From Selaginella moellendorffii (taxonomy: Eukaryota > Streptophyta > Lycopodiopsida > Selaginellales > Selaginellaceae): a DNA stretch of 64,000 nucleotides. The position numbers and the translations under genes are program-made. The stretch is from the NCBI RefSeq assembly GCF_000143415.4, contig NW_003314324.1, positions 381,811-445,810 on the forward strand. The letters are read 5' to 3'. The notes beneath the pieces were generated by a model. It did no database searches, was not told the DNA's origin, and was given only the letters and a program-made list of their open reading frames with translations. Positions 37,232 to 47,542 of this stretch are shown one piece after another. Positions within the stretch are counted from its first letter, which is position 1. Every line of letters begins with the position of its first letter.

Positions 37232-39028
37232 CCTATTGACTTGGAAGAATATAGTCTCGAAGATGGCCTCGACGACTATCAAGAACAACAAATTCTCACA
37301 GCCTACCCCGATCTCGAACCTTTGGCCGAGATCGACCTCTTCCGAATTGTCGCTGACTTCCAACGAGAACGACCCCCGATTACATCAACACTGAAAAATC
37401 CAGTCACTCGAGATACAAAACTCGAAGCGCCACCGGCATTCACAGTCAACAACCACAACAAAGTTGCCTACATTCCGTCAATTCCAGCAGACCAAAAACT
37501 CGAAAAAGTCAGCCTTGCCGACGACGGCAACGAACACTACATTGTACTCGCCACTGACATCTCGGCAAGTTTTCGAGACAAAGGCATCAATCTTCTCCGA
37601 AAGAAGAAACACTTGTTCGCTTGGAGTTATCGAGACCTTAAGGGAGTTTCGCCAAAACTCAGCCTTCACACCATCACCCTTCTTCCTGACTCAAAACCAA
37701 GAAGACAAGCAGCCTACCGGATGAACCCGAATCTGATGGAACAAGTAAAGAAAGAAATTGACAAGCTTCTCCAAGTTGAGTACATCTACCCGATTCAGAA
37801 TCCGATATGGCTTTCACCACTGGTGGTTGTGCCGAAGAAAAACGGCAAACTTCGAATCTGCGTCAACTATAAACAGCTCAACGACGCCACTGAAAAAGAT
37901 GTCTTCCCGATACCATTTACCGACGAAGTTCTTGATGCAGTCGCTGGACACGAGATGTATTCCTTCCTTGATGGTTTCTCCGGCTACAACCAAATTCACA
38001 TCGCCGAAGAAGATCAGTACAAGACAGCATTCATCAGTCCATGGGGAGCCTATGCTTATCGACGAATGCCTTTTGGACTCTGCAACGCCCCATTCACCTT
38101 CCAAAGGCTTGTTACCAACACTTTCCGAGACTACCTCACTGACTTCATGAGAGTCTTCATGGACGACTTCAGCGTTTTCAGCTCGGAAGATCAACATCTT
38201 GAATGCCTGGAGAAATGCCTCAACAAGTGTGAGGAGAACAACATAGCACTCAACCCCGACAAATGCGCTTTCTTCGTCAAATCTGGAGTACTCCTCGGCC
38301 ACGTTGTCTGCAAAGATGGCATTCTCATCGACAAGGACAAAGTTGACGTCATCTCCAAACTTGAACCGCCGAAGAACCAGAAAGAACTTCGGCGCTTCCT
38401 CGGCAAAGTCGGATATCACCGACGATTCATCCACAAGTACGCTCACATTGCCAAACCACTCACCGATGGACTAAAACAAGATGCCCAATGGACATGGACG
38501 TCCGAACAGCAACAAGCATTCGATAATCTCCGACTCAAACTAACAACAGCACCGATCCTTGCCAAGCCCGACTGGACACAAGAGTTCCACATTCATGTCG
38601 ACACTTCCAACGTCGCCACTGGTGCAATTTTGAGCCAAACTCAACACGACAACCGCGATCAACCGATCTACTACGCCAGCCGACTACTCAACCCAGCTGA
38701 ACGAAATTACACCACCACCGAGAAAGAAGCTCTCGGCATGATCTACTCACTTCAGAAGTTTCGACACTACATACTGTCAACTAAAGTCGTAATTTTCGTC
38801 GACCACAAGGCACTCCTTTACCTCATCAACAAGCCAATACTATCTGGTCGAATATCAAGATGGTTCCTTTTACTACAAGAATACAACTTTGAGATCGTCC
38901 ACAAACCCGGCAAAAATCATGAACAAGCAGATTATCTCAGTCGGATCACCACCGGCGACAAACCCGAAATACTTACCGATGACTTACCCGACTCAAACCT
39001 ATTCCGAGTTTCAATACCAGCAACCTAG
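37232..39028 (+). CDS. RLG1 reverse transcriptase and RNase H
   Basis: Open frame of about 595 codons following a TGA at 37229. RT blocks: NPIWLSPLVVVPKKNGKLRIC, FLDGFSGYNQIHI, MPFGLCNAPFTFQRL, and the catalytic FMDDFSVF (Asp pair at 38162-38167). RNase H follows with HVDTSNVATGAIL, TEKEALGMIYSLQKFRHYI and DHKALLYL. It ends at TAG 39026-39028 and continues in the same frame as integrase. There is no proper ATG near the start, as expected for a polyprotein piece. Confidence 0.92.
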   Translation, partial: PIDLEEYSLEDGLDDYQEQQILTAYPDLEPLAEIDLFRIVADFQRERPPITSTLKNPVTRDTKLEAPPAFTVNNHNKVAYIPSIPADQKLEKVSLADDGNEHYIVLATDISASFRDKGINLLRKKKHLFAWSYRDLKGVSPKLSLHTITLLPDSKPRRQAAYRMNPNLMEQVKKEIDKLLQVEYIYPIQNPIWLSPLVVVPKKNGKLRICVNYKQLNDATEKDVFPIPFTDEVLDAVAGHEMYSFLDGFSGYNQIHIAEEDQYKTAFISPWGAYAYRRMPFGLCNAPFTFQRLVTNTFRDYLTDFMRVFMDDFSVFSSEDQHLECLEKCLNKCEENNIALNPDKCAFFVKSGVLLGHVVCKDGILIDKDKVDVISKLEPPKNQKELRRFLGKVGYHRRFIHKYAHIAKPLTDGLKQDAQWTWTSEQQQAFDNLRLKLTTAPILAKPDWTQEFHIHVDTSNVATGAILSQTQHDNRDQPIYYASRLLNPAERNYTTTEKEALGMIYSLQKFRHYILSTKVVIFVDHKALLYLINKPILSGRISRWFLLLQEYNFEIVHKPGKNHEQADYLSRITTGDKPEILTDDLPDSNLFRVSIPAT

Positions 39029-39905
39029 CTCGATGACGTCTTCAGTTACCTCAACTCAGCAAAAGTTCCAGATCAGTACACTACGTCCGACCAAAAGAAG
39101 ACTTTTGTTGCTAAAACCCGACGATACTCAATCATTGGAGGCACTCTCTACAAACTCGGAATTGACAACATTCTTCGCCGATGCATCAAGCAGCCACACA
39201 CAACTCAAATCATCAAGGAAGCTCATGATGGACCTTCCGGCGGACACTTCGCTGCTGACACAACCACTCGGAAGATTCTTCAAGCCGGCCTCTGGTGGTC
39301 GACACTCTGGCACGACACTGAAGAATTCTGCAAACGCTGCGAAACATGTCAAAGACACCGATTACCACCGAAAACTCAGACTCAACAACTCAACCCAACA
39401 TTCCCAATGGCACCATTTCAGAAATGGGGACTCGACTTCGTCGGACCCCAAGTCAGCACCCGTCGACGAAATCAGTACATCATCGTCGCCACCGATTACA
39501 CTACCAAGTGGGCCGAAGCAATACCTCTCCAACATGCCACAGCAAAAGCAACAGCAACCTTCATCTACGAAAATATCATCACTCGTTTCGGCACACCACT
39601 TGAACTCGTCACCGATAGAGGCACCCATTTCATCAACCAAACAATCGAACATCTCGCCACCGAGTTCAAACTCCAACATAAAACGTCGACACCATACTAT
39701 CCTCAAGGCAACAGTCAAGCAGAAGCAACGAACAAAACACTGAAGACCATCCTCAAAAAAGTCATCAACGATTCCGGCAAAGACTGGGATGACAAACTTC
39801 TTGATGTACTTTGGGCCTATCGAACTGCGTATAAAGTCACCACCGACATGACGCCATTTAAACTCGCCTTCGGAACAGAAGCCACGGTGTTCCAAGACAC
39901 TAAAT
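39029..39905 (+). pseudogene. RLG1 integrase, 3'-truncated
   Basis: In frame after the TAG. Zinc-binding HHCC region (EAHDGPSGGHFAAD, CKRCETCQRH). Core with DFVGP, VTDRGTHF and the Glu of GNSQAEATNKTL. Sequence changes to PPR pseudogene after FGTEATVFQDT. The C-terminal domain and 3' LTR are missing. Confidence 0.9.
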
Positions 39906-40835
39906 CCCTGTGAGGCATCTCATTCAAGAGTTTTTAAGCTTCTTCTACACATCTACATCAAATAACCAAAAATAACATGATGTTGAAAGAATAGAGTTCC
40001 TCTCCCAATAATGCCACTCAAGAATCCCGTTGCATGCAATGCCGTGCTAGCCAGATATGCCCACGCTGGCAAAGTTGAGCAGGCAAAATGTATATTTGAC
40101 TGAATGGCATGTTGGAGTTTAGTATTGTGGAGTTCACTGCTGCATGTCTACACAGGATCAAGAGATATGGACTTGACACGACGATTTTCTGCCATACCAG
40201 CACCTAGTTTCCTGGAACACCATGCTTAATACTTATGCCCAAAATGCAGGGTCATGTTCCATGCTAGAAAACCTTTCGTTGAGATGCCAGAGAAGAATGA
40301 AGTTTCTTGGGATGCAATTCTCACTACATTTACCCAAGCAGGGGATTCAAGTTGTTTCACAAAATGCAGATCGCCGGCATAGTTGGATTTGTCTCAGCTC
40401 TCAGTGTTGCCAGTATTGAATGTGCTAGAAGTTGCTTTAGCTTTTGATTGTGGCATTCAGCCATGTCACAACCATTACTCCTGCATGATCGATGGCTTGG
40501 CAAGAGCTGGTTTCATAGACAATGCAAGAGAACCCATCGCAAACATTTCCCACTTCTTTGGCTGCATGTCAGAGCCTTGCATGGAACCTACATATCAAAA
40601 TGGGTATCTAGAATTGCTGTGTGCAGCAGGGCCATGTATGCATATCAAAATGGGAGTCTGGAATTGCTGTGAGCAGCAGGGCCGTGGATCCTCTCCTAGC
40701 AAATGTATGGGCCTAGCATTGACAGAAAGAAAAATAAAATTGTTGCTTGGTATCTTGTCAAAAATTTTAGACTATAAGTCAAACTCTTAACATTTGTGTT
40801 TCAAATTCAAATAATTTTGTCTTTATTGTCTAGAA
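39906..40835 (+). pseudogene. Dead PPR copy (psi-PPR-2, third of three)
   Basis: 39906-40012 is an inverted fragment of the PPR-2 N-terminal part. 40012-40720 is forward and matches 43681-44480 (VACNAVLARYAHAGKVEQAK, DCGIQPCHNHYSCMIDGLARAGF) with deletions. A short stretch (the CATATCAAAATGGG unit) is tandemly repeated near 40600-40670. The inverted junction is the same as in the copies at 18726 and 24420. Confidence 0.85.
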
Positions 40836-42480
40836 CGCCTTGGATTGTAGTCCTGCCTTCCAACCCTAAATCCCCCAAGCCATAGAATATTATTAGAAAA
40901 TTTCGTGGTCATTCTCCCTTCTCTTTCCACATGGCAGCTTTGAGAAGCTAAATGAGCTTTATATATGATGGTTAAATGTTATGATATATTAAATGTTAGG
41001 CATCCAAGGGAGAGAGCATTTGTGAGAAAGTTATATATTGCTTTAAACTCCCTAGATCTACTTGATGATATGTCAAAATGAGGAGCCATCACACATCCCT
41101 TCTTTATTAGGATTCTATTTTGTATTTCAAATAATGCAAATTTATCATCCTTCAAATTTATAGAGGTATCCTATGATAAAACCTTTGCACAAATATCAAT
41201 GATAAAAAGTTGAAGTCCATAAACTCTTTAACCTCATTCAAGAGATTGCTAAATAACTTCATGAACAAAATAAAATTCACCATCCTAAATAATGCATTAG
41301 CCACTTTATTGTCACCTCTATATTTGTATTGGATCTATATAAATATCTATTCCAGGAATTATTGCCAACAAACAAGACAATCATAAAGATCTTATTAAAC
41401 AATTAAAATACTAGAAAAACTGATAGTTCAAATCCATATAGAAGTTTGATCTATACAAATAATATTGTCATCAGTAAATAGTAGTGATTATAGCAGATAT
41501 GTCTTTATTTAAAATAGGCCAATTCCACTATATAGCATCAAACTTATGGTTCATATATGTAAAAAGATGCCCAACTTGCAGCAATATAGCCTTAAATTAT
41601 TCACATTTATCTTGATCACAAGATACTTTTTAAGATAAAAAACTTTAATATAAGAGTAGATATATAACATTGCTTCAATCATTGAAAAAAACCATGAATA
41701 ATAGCATGTTTTGATGTTTTATGGAGAAGATTAGTTAAGGAGAAACTATCTCTAAGAATTGTTAAAAAACTTTAGTTATATCAAATTAATTACATTGATC
41801 ATGTATTGTTGAAGGTATAAACTAATCAACTACAATTGCAGGATTAACTCTTACACCATTCACTTAAATCAAATGTTTTAGATCTCTAATCTCCTTCAAG
41901 AAAAACTTACATTTGGATAATTTCAAGTAGAGTTTATTATCCTTCAAGAGTTGCAAACACTTTATATATGCATTTCATGTTCCTCCACTATAGAGTTTAA
42001 CATTAGAATATGATCAACGTAATTAATTGCACACTTCCCTAAATAAGGCTATAATACTTGATTCATCAACTTCTAAAAAGTTAATGAGCATTTGTCAAAC
42101 CAAATTGCATCACCAAAAATTTCTAGTGACTCATCTTCATCTAAAATTCTATCTATTGAACATCCTTAGGCTTCAAGTCAATCTTCATAAATACAAATAC
42201 CACAAAGACAATTAAAAAAATTTATTGATATAAGGGATTAGGAATATATTCTTCACCACTTTATCATGCAATCCCATATATCATATACAAACACTATATA
42301 CCATCTTTCTTCTAAAGAGACTTGCTTATTTAGACTGTTGATCTTCTCATCTTCAATAAAACTAATCCAGGAACCAAGTTAATCAGGGGTAAACCATTCT
42401 GAAAATATGTCATAAAAGTCCTTTTAAATATGGTTCACACAAGCCCTATACCCACAAATGTTCTTTAAATCAAACATGTT
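40836..42480 (-). mobile_element. Fossil Ty3/gypsy pol (reverse transcriptase to RNase H)
   Basis: Very AT-rich and full of stops, but the minus strand still yields gypsy pol blocks in order. From about 42340 to 42110 there is a decayed IKNKYPLPRI-like stretch and KIDLK (where elements have KIDLRSGYHQI). Near 41900 are LELSKCKFFLKEI and LKHLI..NGVRVNPA (compare LGHIVSxxGIxVDP). Near 41300 is GDNKVANALFRMVNF (compare GKDNVVADALSRR). Edges are not defined. The assignment rests on these short similarities. Confidence 0.6.
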
Positions 42481-42489
42481 CAGCTACCC

Positions 42490-42720
42490 AAGGGAGGAAG
42501 GAATGGAGCCTGTGAACAAGCTTGCTTTGAGATTCAAGACAAGGAGTTTTTCGAGCTTGGCGAGGAACGACGGAATGCAAGGATGAGGTACCCCAAGCTG
42601 GTAAGTTTCCCAACTATGGATGGAATCGGTTCCTCGAATCTATAACCTGTCAGATCCAGCGTTTGCAGTGTGGATAAAAGCTGAGCAAGCGACGATAGCA
42701 ATGGTCAACTTCATCATTGA
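42490..42720 (-). pseudogene. LRR gene fragment
   Basis: Close to 30375-30590 of psi-LRR-2 (GGAATGGAGCCTGTGAACAAGC, TATAACCTGTCAGATCC) with a short deletion. It lies directly before the PPR-2 gene, so the PPR-2 upstream region is a recent junction. Confidence 0.85.
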
Positions 42721-42780
42721 ACGTTTGTGGTTTCAATTCTTACTTTTGGAGGTTTGTTCTTTACATTCTTTGTTTATTAC

Positions 42781-44502
42781 ATGTCCATTGCAGCAGTAAA
42801 GCCCGCCACAGCATTCAAGGTCGAGATAGCCACTGACACTGCTGCAAGGGTGCGCTTTGCATCAAACGGGAAGATCAAGATGTATGGCAAGCTTTCGAGA
42901 GTCAAGGATGCTCGGCAAGTTTTCGATCGCATGTGTGACAAGGACTCGCTGTCTTGGTTCTTGATGCTAGCTGTGTATGCCCAAAATGGTCATATGGAAG
43001 AGGCCAAGCTGATGTTTTCCCAAATGCCGGAGAGGAGTTTGATTTCTTTCAACATGATGATATCTTCGCTTGGTCGGTGTGGATGTGTACAAGAAGCTTA
43101 CAAAATCTTTAACAACATGCCTCACAGGGATTTAGTGTCTTGGAACGCCGTGATCTCTGCATATGGCCAAAATGGGTATATCAACGAGACGGTTCAGGTG
43201 TTTGATGCCATGCCCGAGAGAGATATGATCTCTTGGACGGTTGTTTTAACGTTGCATGCGAATAATAGAAATTTGGAAGAAGCTAAGAACATCTTTGAGA
43301 AAATGCCAGAAAGAGATCTAGCTGCTTGGAACTGTATGCTGAATGCATATTCCCAAAGCGGGTATCCGCAGGAGGCAAGGCGTGTGTTTTATTCTATGCC
43401 TCAGAGAAGTCTCATTTCCTGGACTGTGATGTTAAACCTCTCTGCCGTAAATTCTAGTTTACAAGAAACAAAGAACATATTCGAAGCCATTCCAGAAAAT
43501 AATCTAGTTTCGTGTACGTCAATGATTTCTGCATATGCCCAATCAGGGTATCACTTGGAAGCTAAATCACTATTTGATAGAATGCCATGCTGGAACTTGG
43601 TAACATGGACCGCAATGCTGGCAGCATGTGTGCGCGCTGGCAGCATCTTCATGGCCGAGGACATCTTTAAAAAAATGCCATTCAAGAATCCAGTCGCATG
43701 CAACGCCATGCTAGCCGGATATGCCCACGCTGGCAAAGTTGAGCAGGCAAAGTGTATATTTGACAAAATGCCATGTTGGAGTTTAGTATCGTGGAGTTCA
43801 CTGCTGTATGTCTACGCAGGATCAAGAGATATGGACTTGACACGACGATTTTTCGATAAAATGCCATACCAGCAGCTAGTTTCCTGGAACACCATGCTTG
43901 ATGCTTATGCCCAAAACAGGTATATGGCAGAAGCAAGGGTCATGTTCAATGCAATGGTGGAGAAGGACGTAATTTCTTGGACTATAATGCTTGCTGGCTA
44001 TGGCCTTAGTGGCCAGAGTTCACTTGCAAGAAAAACTTTTGCCCAGATGCCAGGGAAGAATGAAGTTTCTTGGGATGCAATGCTCAGTGCATGCACCCAA
44101 GCAGGGGATTCGATTTCTGTGTTTGAATTGTTTCACACTATGCAGATGGCCGGCATTTACAACCAAGTTGGATTTGTCTCCGCTCTCAATGCTCACGGCC
44201 AAGTTGGCAGTGTTAAATGTGCTAGAAGTTGCTTTGTTTCGATGGCTTTTGACTGTGGCATTCAGCCATGTCACCAGCATTACTCCTGCATAATCGATGG
44301 CTTGGCAAGAGCTGGTTACATTGACAATGCAAGAGAACTCATCGGAAACATGCCATTTGTTCCCACTTCTTTGGATTGGCTGTGCCTTTTAGCTGCATGT
44401 CGGAGCCTCGAGTGTGGAACCTGCGTATCAAAATGGGTGTCTGGAATTGCGAGCAGCAGAGCTATGTATTCTCTCCTGGCAAATGTATGGGCTTGGCATT
44501 GA
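42781..44502 (+). CDS. PPR protein of tandem S-type repeats (PPR-2)
   Basis: 573 residues from the ATG at 42781. The frame is open upstream to a GTG at 42727 but has no earlier ATG, and the sequence just before is an LRR fragment, so the true N-terminus may be lost or spliced. About 14 repeats of roughly 31 residues are seen (KMYGKLSRVKDARQVFDRM, DLVSWNAVISAYGQNGYI, MPERDMISWTVVLTL and so on). They end in a short region with HYSCIIDGLARAGYIDNARE and SLDWLCLLAACRSL, as in E-type tails. No DYW domain. Probable organellar RNA-binding protein, target unknown. Three dead, rearranged relatives lie at 18641, 23845 and 39906. Confidence 0.8.
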   Translation: MSIAAVKPATAFKVEIATDTAARVRFASNGKIKMYGKLSRVKDARQVFDRMCDKDSLSWFLMLAVYAQNGHMEEAKLMFSQMPERSLISFNMMISSLGRCGCVQEAYKIFNNMPHRDLVSWNAVISAYGQNGYINETVQVFDAMPERDMISWTVVLTLHANNRNLEEAKNIFEKMPERDLAAWNCMLNAYSQSGYPQEARRVFYSMPQRSLISWTVMLNLSAVNSSLQETKNIFEAIPENNLVSCTSMISAYAQSGYHLEAKSLFDRMPCWNLVTWTAMLAACVRAGSIFMAEDIFKKMPFKNPVACNAMLAGYAHAGKVEQAKCIFDKMPCWSLVSWSSLLYVYAGSRDMDLTRRFFDKMPYQQLVSWNTMLDAYAQNRYMAEARVMFNAMVEKDVISWTIMLAGYGLSGQSSLARKTFAQMPGKNEVSWDAMLSACTQAGDSISVFELFHTMQMAGIYNQVGFVSALNAHGQVGSVKCARSCFVSMAFDCGIQPCHQHYSCIIDGLARAGYIDNARELIGNMPFVPTSLDWLCLLAACRSLECGTCVSKWVSGIASSRAMYSLLANVWAWH

Positions 44503-45177
44503 TAGAATCTAAGGAAAAAATAAACTGCTGCCTGGATTATGTTGTCAAATTGCTCGAGAATTTAAGACTAGAAGGACCAATTGCGTTTCATGCTTGATAA
44601 ATTCAAATATTGACAAAATATTTGTCTATATAACACCCAACATTCCCAGGATCTGAGCGTGGACCTCCTGGACCAAATCACCAGAGGCTCTGAGAGATCG
44701 CGAGCAACTTCAATCAGACAGATACCTTGCAATACCTAGTGATTGAGGTGTGTGGAAAGTGCAGCAGGCGAATGATGATCCGCCTGAGGGAATGTGTTTG
44801 ATTCTATGCGAATGTTCTCAAAACTTTTCATGGAAAACTAGAAAACGATCAATGTTTGATGCCTGACGACGATACTTGCTGCCATGATAGGTACTAACAG
44901 AGCAAATATTCCTTTGCGCCACGATGCTCACACGAAGCTCTTCCTAGCGGTGGAGATGGAACGCGATGCCCTCGTCAAGGCAACGTGGGGCTGCCTTCTT
45001 TGCAATCGACACTCCAGCCGACTCGATCCAACGCCTTGGACTCCTCCAAATCGTGCGGTGCTTCGGTATCCGGCCTAGTCTCGCTGCACCAAACGACGAT
45101 TAAGTCAATGCAAATGCTACGTCCATATCACCCATGTTTTGTATACACTTCTTTACAGATTGCGCTTCACAGGAACC
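44503..45177. pseudogene. Mosaic of PPR-1 fragments between PPR-2 and gene B
   Basis: 44640-44680 holds PPR-1 N-terminal sequence in minus orientation. 44710-44750 holds the following part in plus orientation (SDRYLA). 44990-45060 resembles the PPR-1 C-terminus (LQPTRSNA). 44770-44880 is shared with 19590-19690 and 25250-25350. No intact gene. Confidence 0.6.
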
Positions 45178-46933
45178 TTAGACAAGCACGCTTGATTCCT
45201 CTGGCAACAGCACGCAACGTAGCTCCGACCTCTCAAACTCCTTGAAGGATCGGTCACCAGTGATGTAGAACGCAAAGGCGGGAGGGGACTTGTCAAGGAT
45301 GTACATCACGACTCCAAGAGGGAGGCAGAGCATGGAGACGTGTACCGCAGCGAGTGCTGCCACTAGCCAAGCGAAAAGAAAGCCGTAGCTTGGGTAAAGC
45401 GTCCAGGCCTTCCCGAGTACTGGGAGCGCCATGGCGAAGACCGAGTCAGAGATACCTTCCCTGCCAAAGAAATAGAAGAATATTAGAGAGCTTTGATTGC
45501 TCAAAACTGTCACACCTGTAATCGGATGTCTGGAGATATGGATCTACAACCGCTGAAACGCCTCCCGTGGAGCATCGAAACCAACTAAAGCCATTCTCCA
45601 CGACACGGAAAGCATCGGCCTCTTTCACCCGGGGGCCGGTTGCTCCCCAAGTTTCGGCTGGTTGGAGCATGATATCAATCCTAAAAACATTCACCAGAAA
45701 CTTAGAGAACACCATCATAACTGCGCTCTACCTCTTTTTCCCGGCCTGGCGCATCAGGTCTGGGAACTCGAAATCGTAACAAATAGCTCCTCCAATCCGG
45801 CCGAGCTCGGTCTCGATGACAGGAAGAATGGGATCCCCTGGAGTTCCATACCACTCCACGAATGGAACCAAGTGGGATTTCCTGTAGCTAAATCCAATGG
45901 AGCCATCGGGAAGAACGAGGTCGAAATAGTTCCCGACTCTCCCGGTGCTCGCGTCCTTGTACTCGTAAGTGATGCCAACGTAGGCGCCGTGCTGGGAAGC
46001 GATCTGTCCGGCTTTGAATTGGAGAGAATCCCTCTCCTGTTTGAGGTCGAGTTTCACCGCAGCCTCGGACCAGAGGACCAATCGATCGCCGGCTCGGAGG
46101 CGCTGGTTCGTCCTGTTGAGCATCACATCCATGTCCTCGTAGAAGAGGACCTTGCCCAGGACGCAAGAGACCGGCACTGTTTTCTTCATCGTGAGGGCGA
46201 TGTCCTTCTGGAAGAAATCGCCCGAGAAAATGGAGACCCTGGCGCTGCCGTAGAACAAGATCGAGAGAGCAATGGCTCCAAACGCCAGGGAGTGGCCGCG
46301 ATGCAGCTGCATAGCACGCTTCTTGTCAGATTTCTCCATCTTGGAAAGATTCTCGTCGAGAACGGCCCTGTCGTGGAGAGTCGCCGAGAACCACGCCATG
46401 AGAAATGCGATCCCATCGATCCCCCACACGCCGGCGCTCATCACCAGAGGCAAGATTGTAACCTGGGAAACGGCGGGATGGAGGAAGGAGCCGACGCCGC
46501 CGAATCGATTCCACAACAACCACGCCGTGGTCCAGATCGACGCGAATACCAGCGGCTGGGACGTTCTTGCTCGGTCAAAACGCTTCCTGTAGCCGATGCT
46601 TGCAAGAAATGGGAGGAGAAGAAACATCCACAGCGCCAGTGCCCAGATTATTCCCACAATTGGCACGCTGCTGGCGGTGGAGTTGTCCGGGCTCACCTTT
46701 CCCGGGAAGAATGCCAAGAATGCCAGGCTCGCGGCAGTGGTGTGGAGGATGAGCGCCAGGAGAATTGTGAGCACCGCAGAGCTCCATGAGCAAGAATTGT
46801 GCGAAATCCCTGATTTGTGGAAGAAATGCAAGAGGAAAAATGGTTGGAGCCAAGAACAAATTGCAACAGATTGGAAACCCGAGAAGAAAGTGCAGGCCAC
46901 CGAGAGAATGACCAGCAGTGCCACCTTCGTCAT
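45178..46933 (-). CDS. Apolipoprotein N-acyltransferase-like membrane protein (nitrilase superfamily), copy B
   Basis: Inverted paralogue of 5454-7207. Exons 46933-45732 (1202 bp), 45680-45516 (165 bp) and 45460-45178 (283 bp) encode 549 residues. The first two exon lengths equal those of copy A, and all splice sites are kept. The triad E290, K352 and C385 is intact (LWSEA, YRKSHLVPF, GAICYDFEFPDL). Differences are scattered single substitutions with no breaks. The native stop is lost and the protein ends six residues later (PEESSVLV). The 5' homology to copy A ends a few bases before the ATG because a gypsy LTR lies 81 bp upstream, so its promoter differs from that of copy A. Function as for copy A, substrate unknown. 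Confidence 0.85.
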
Positions 46934-47013
46934 GTCTCTTGGTGCTTGTTTGAATGTAGGTGGTAATTTATATTCTTATTATATTCATCAAAATGAAATT
47001 ATTTATAAAGTGA
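46934..47013 (-). promoter_or_regulatory. Short non-homologous 5' flank of gene B
   Basis: AT-rich 80 bp between the gene B start codon and the RLG2 LTR. A TTTATAAATAA element on the minus strand near 47000-47011 could serve as a TATA box. No similarity to the copy A upstream sequence beyond about 10-15 bp. Confidence 0.4.
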
Positions 47014-47490
47014 TATGAAGGTTTGTATATTAATATCAGCGTAGTGGGATTTTGGTAGCTGTCAGATTAATTTCAATCTGGACCACTTGCTTTTATATAT
47101 AATTTAGGATTTTTGGGCTAATTGATATGCACATTTTTTGCATTCCCTTTACATATAAAAAAGCATTCACATTGAGGGCACTTTTAATTATCCCTAACGA
47201 GTGCTTGGATTTAAGATTTTAGTTTAGATCTAGCTTTTTCATTTTTTAAATTTAGGTTTTTCCATTTCCTTTCTTTTGTTATTTCCTTTCAGGATTTTGG
47301 TTTACATCTAGCCTTTTGCATTGTTTAGATAAACCATTTCTTTCTAGCTTTTTGTCATTTCTGTTTTTTTGCTCTTTCTTTTTCATTCATCTTCATAGTA
47401 GATCAGCAATCTCTTTCTTTGACTCTGGAGTAGTAGTTAGTACAATTGCTTAATGCTATGCACTTGCAATTGAATAACCAAACTTAGTTG
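47014..47490 (+). repeat. RLG2 5' LTR and leader
   Basis: Matches the 3' LTR for its first roughly 150 bp (47014-47165), then diverges into T-rich sequence. The LTR end and primer-binding site could not be fixed. Confidence 0.6.
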
Positions 47491-47542
47491 ATGGCGGCGT
47501 TTATGGCACGTGGTACAACTCCTCTTGCTCTTGGTGCCAATC

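Larger units (their letters stand above)
31019..39905 (+). mobile_element. Ty3/gypsy retrotransposon RLG1, 5' LTR to integrase, 3' end missing
   Basis: Begins with TGTCTCAACC at 31019, inserted at GATACGAG in the 5' flank of psi-LRR-2. Order: LTR/leader, small upstream ORF, gag with two zinc knuckles, aspartic protease, reverse transcriptase, RNase H, integrase (the gypsy order). Pol is interrupted at 35800-37183 by an inverted copy of the element's own first 1.8 kb. The element stops in the integrase C-terminal part at about 39905, where PPR pseudogene sequence begins. No 3' LTR is present. It is rich in CGA codons and in Asn, Gln, Asp and Thr, unlike neighbouring genes. Confidence 0.92.
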
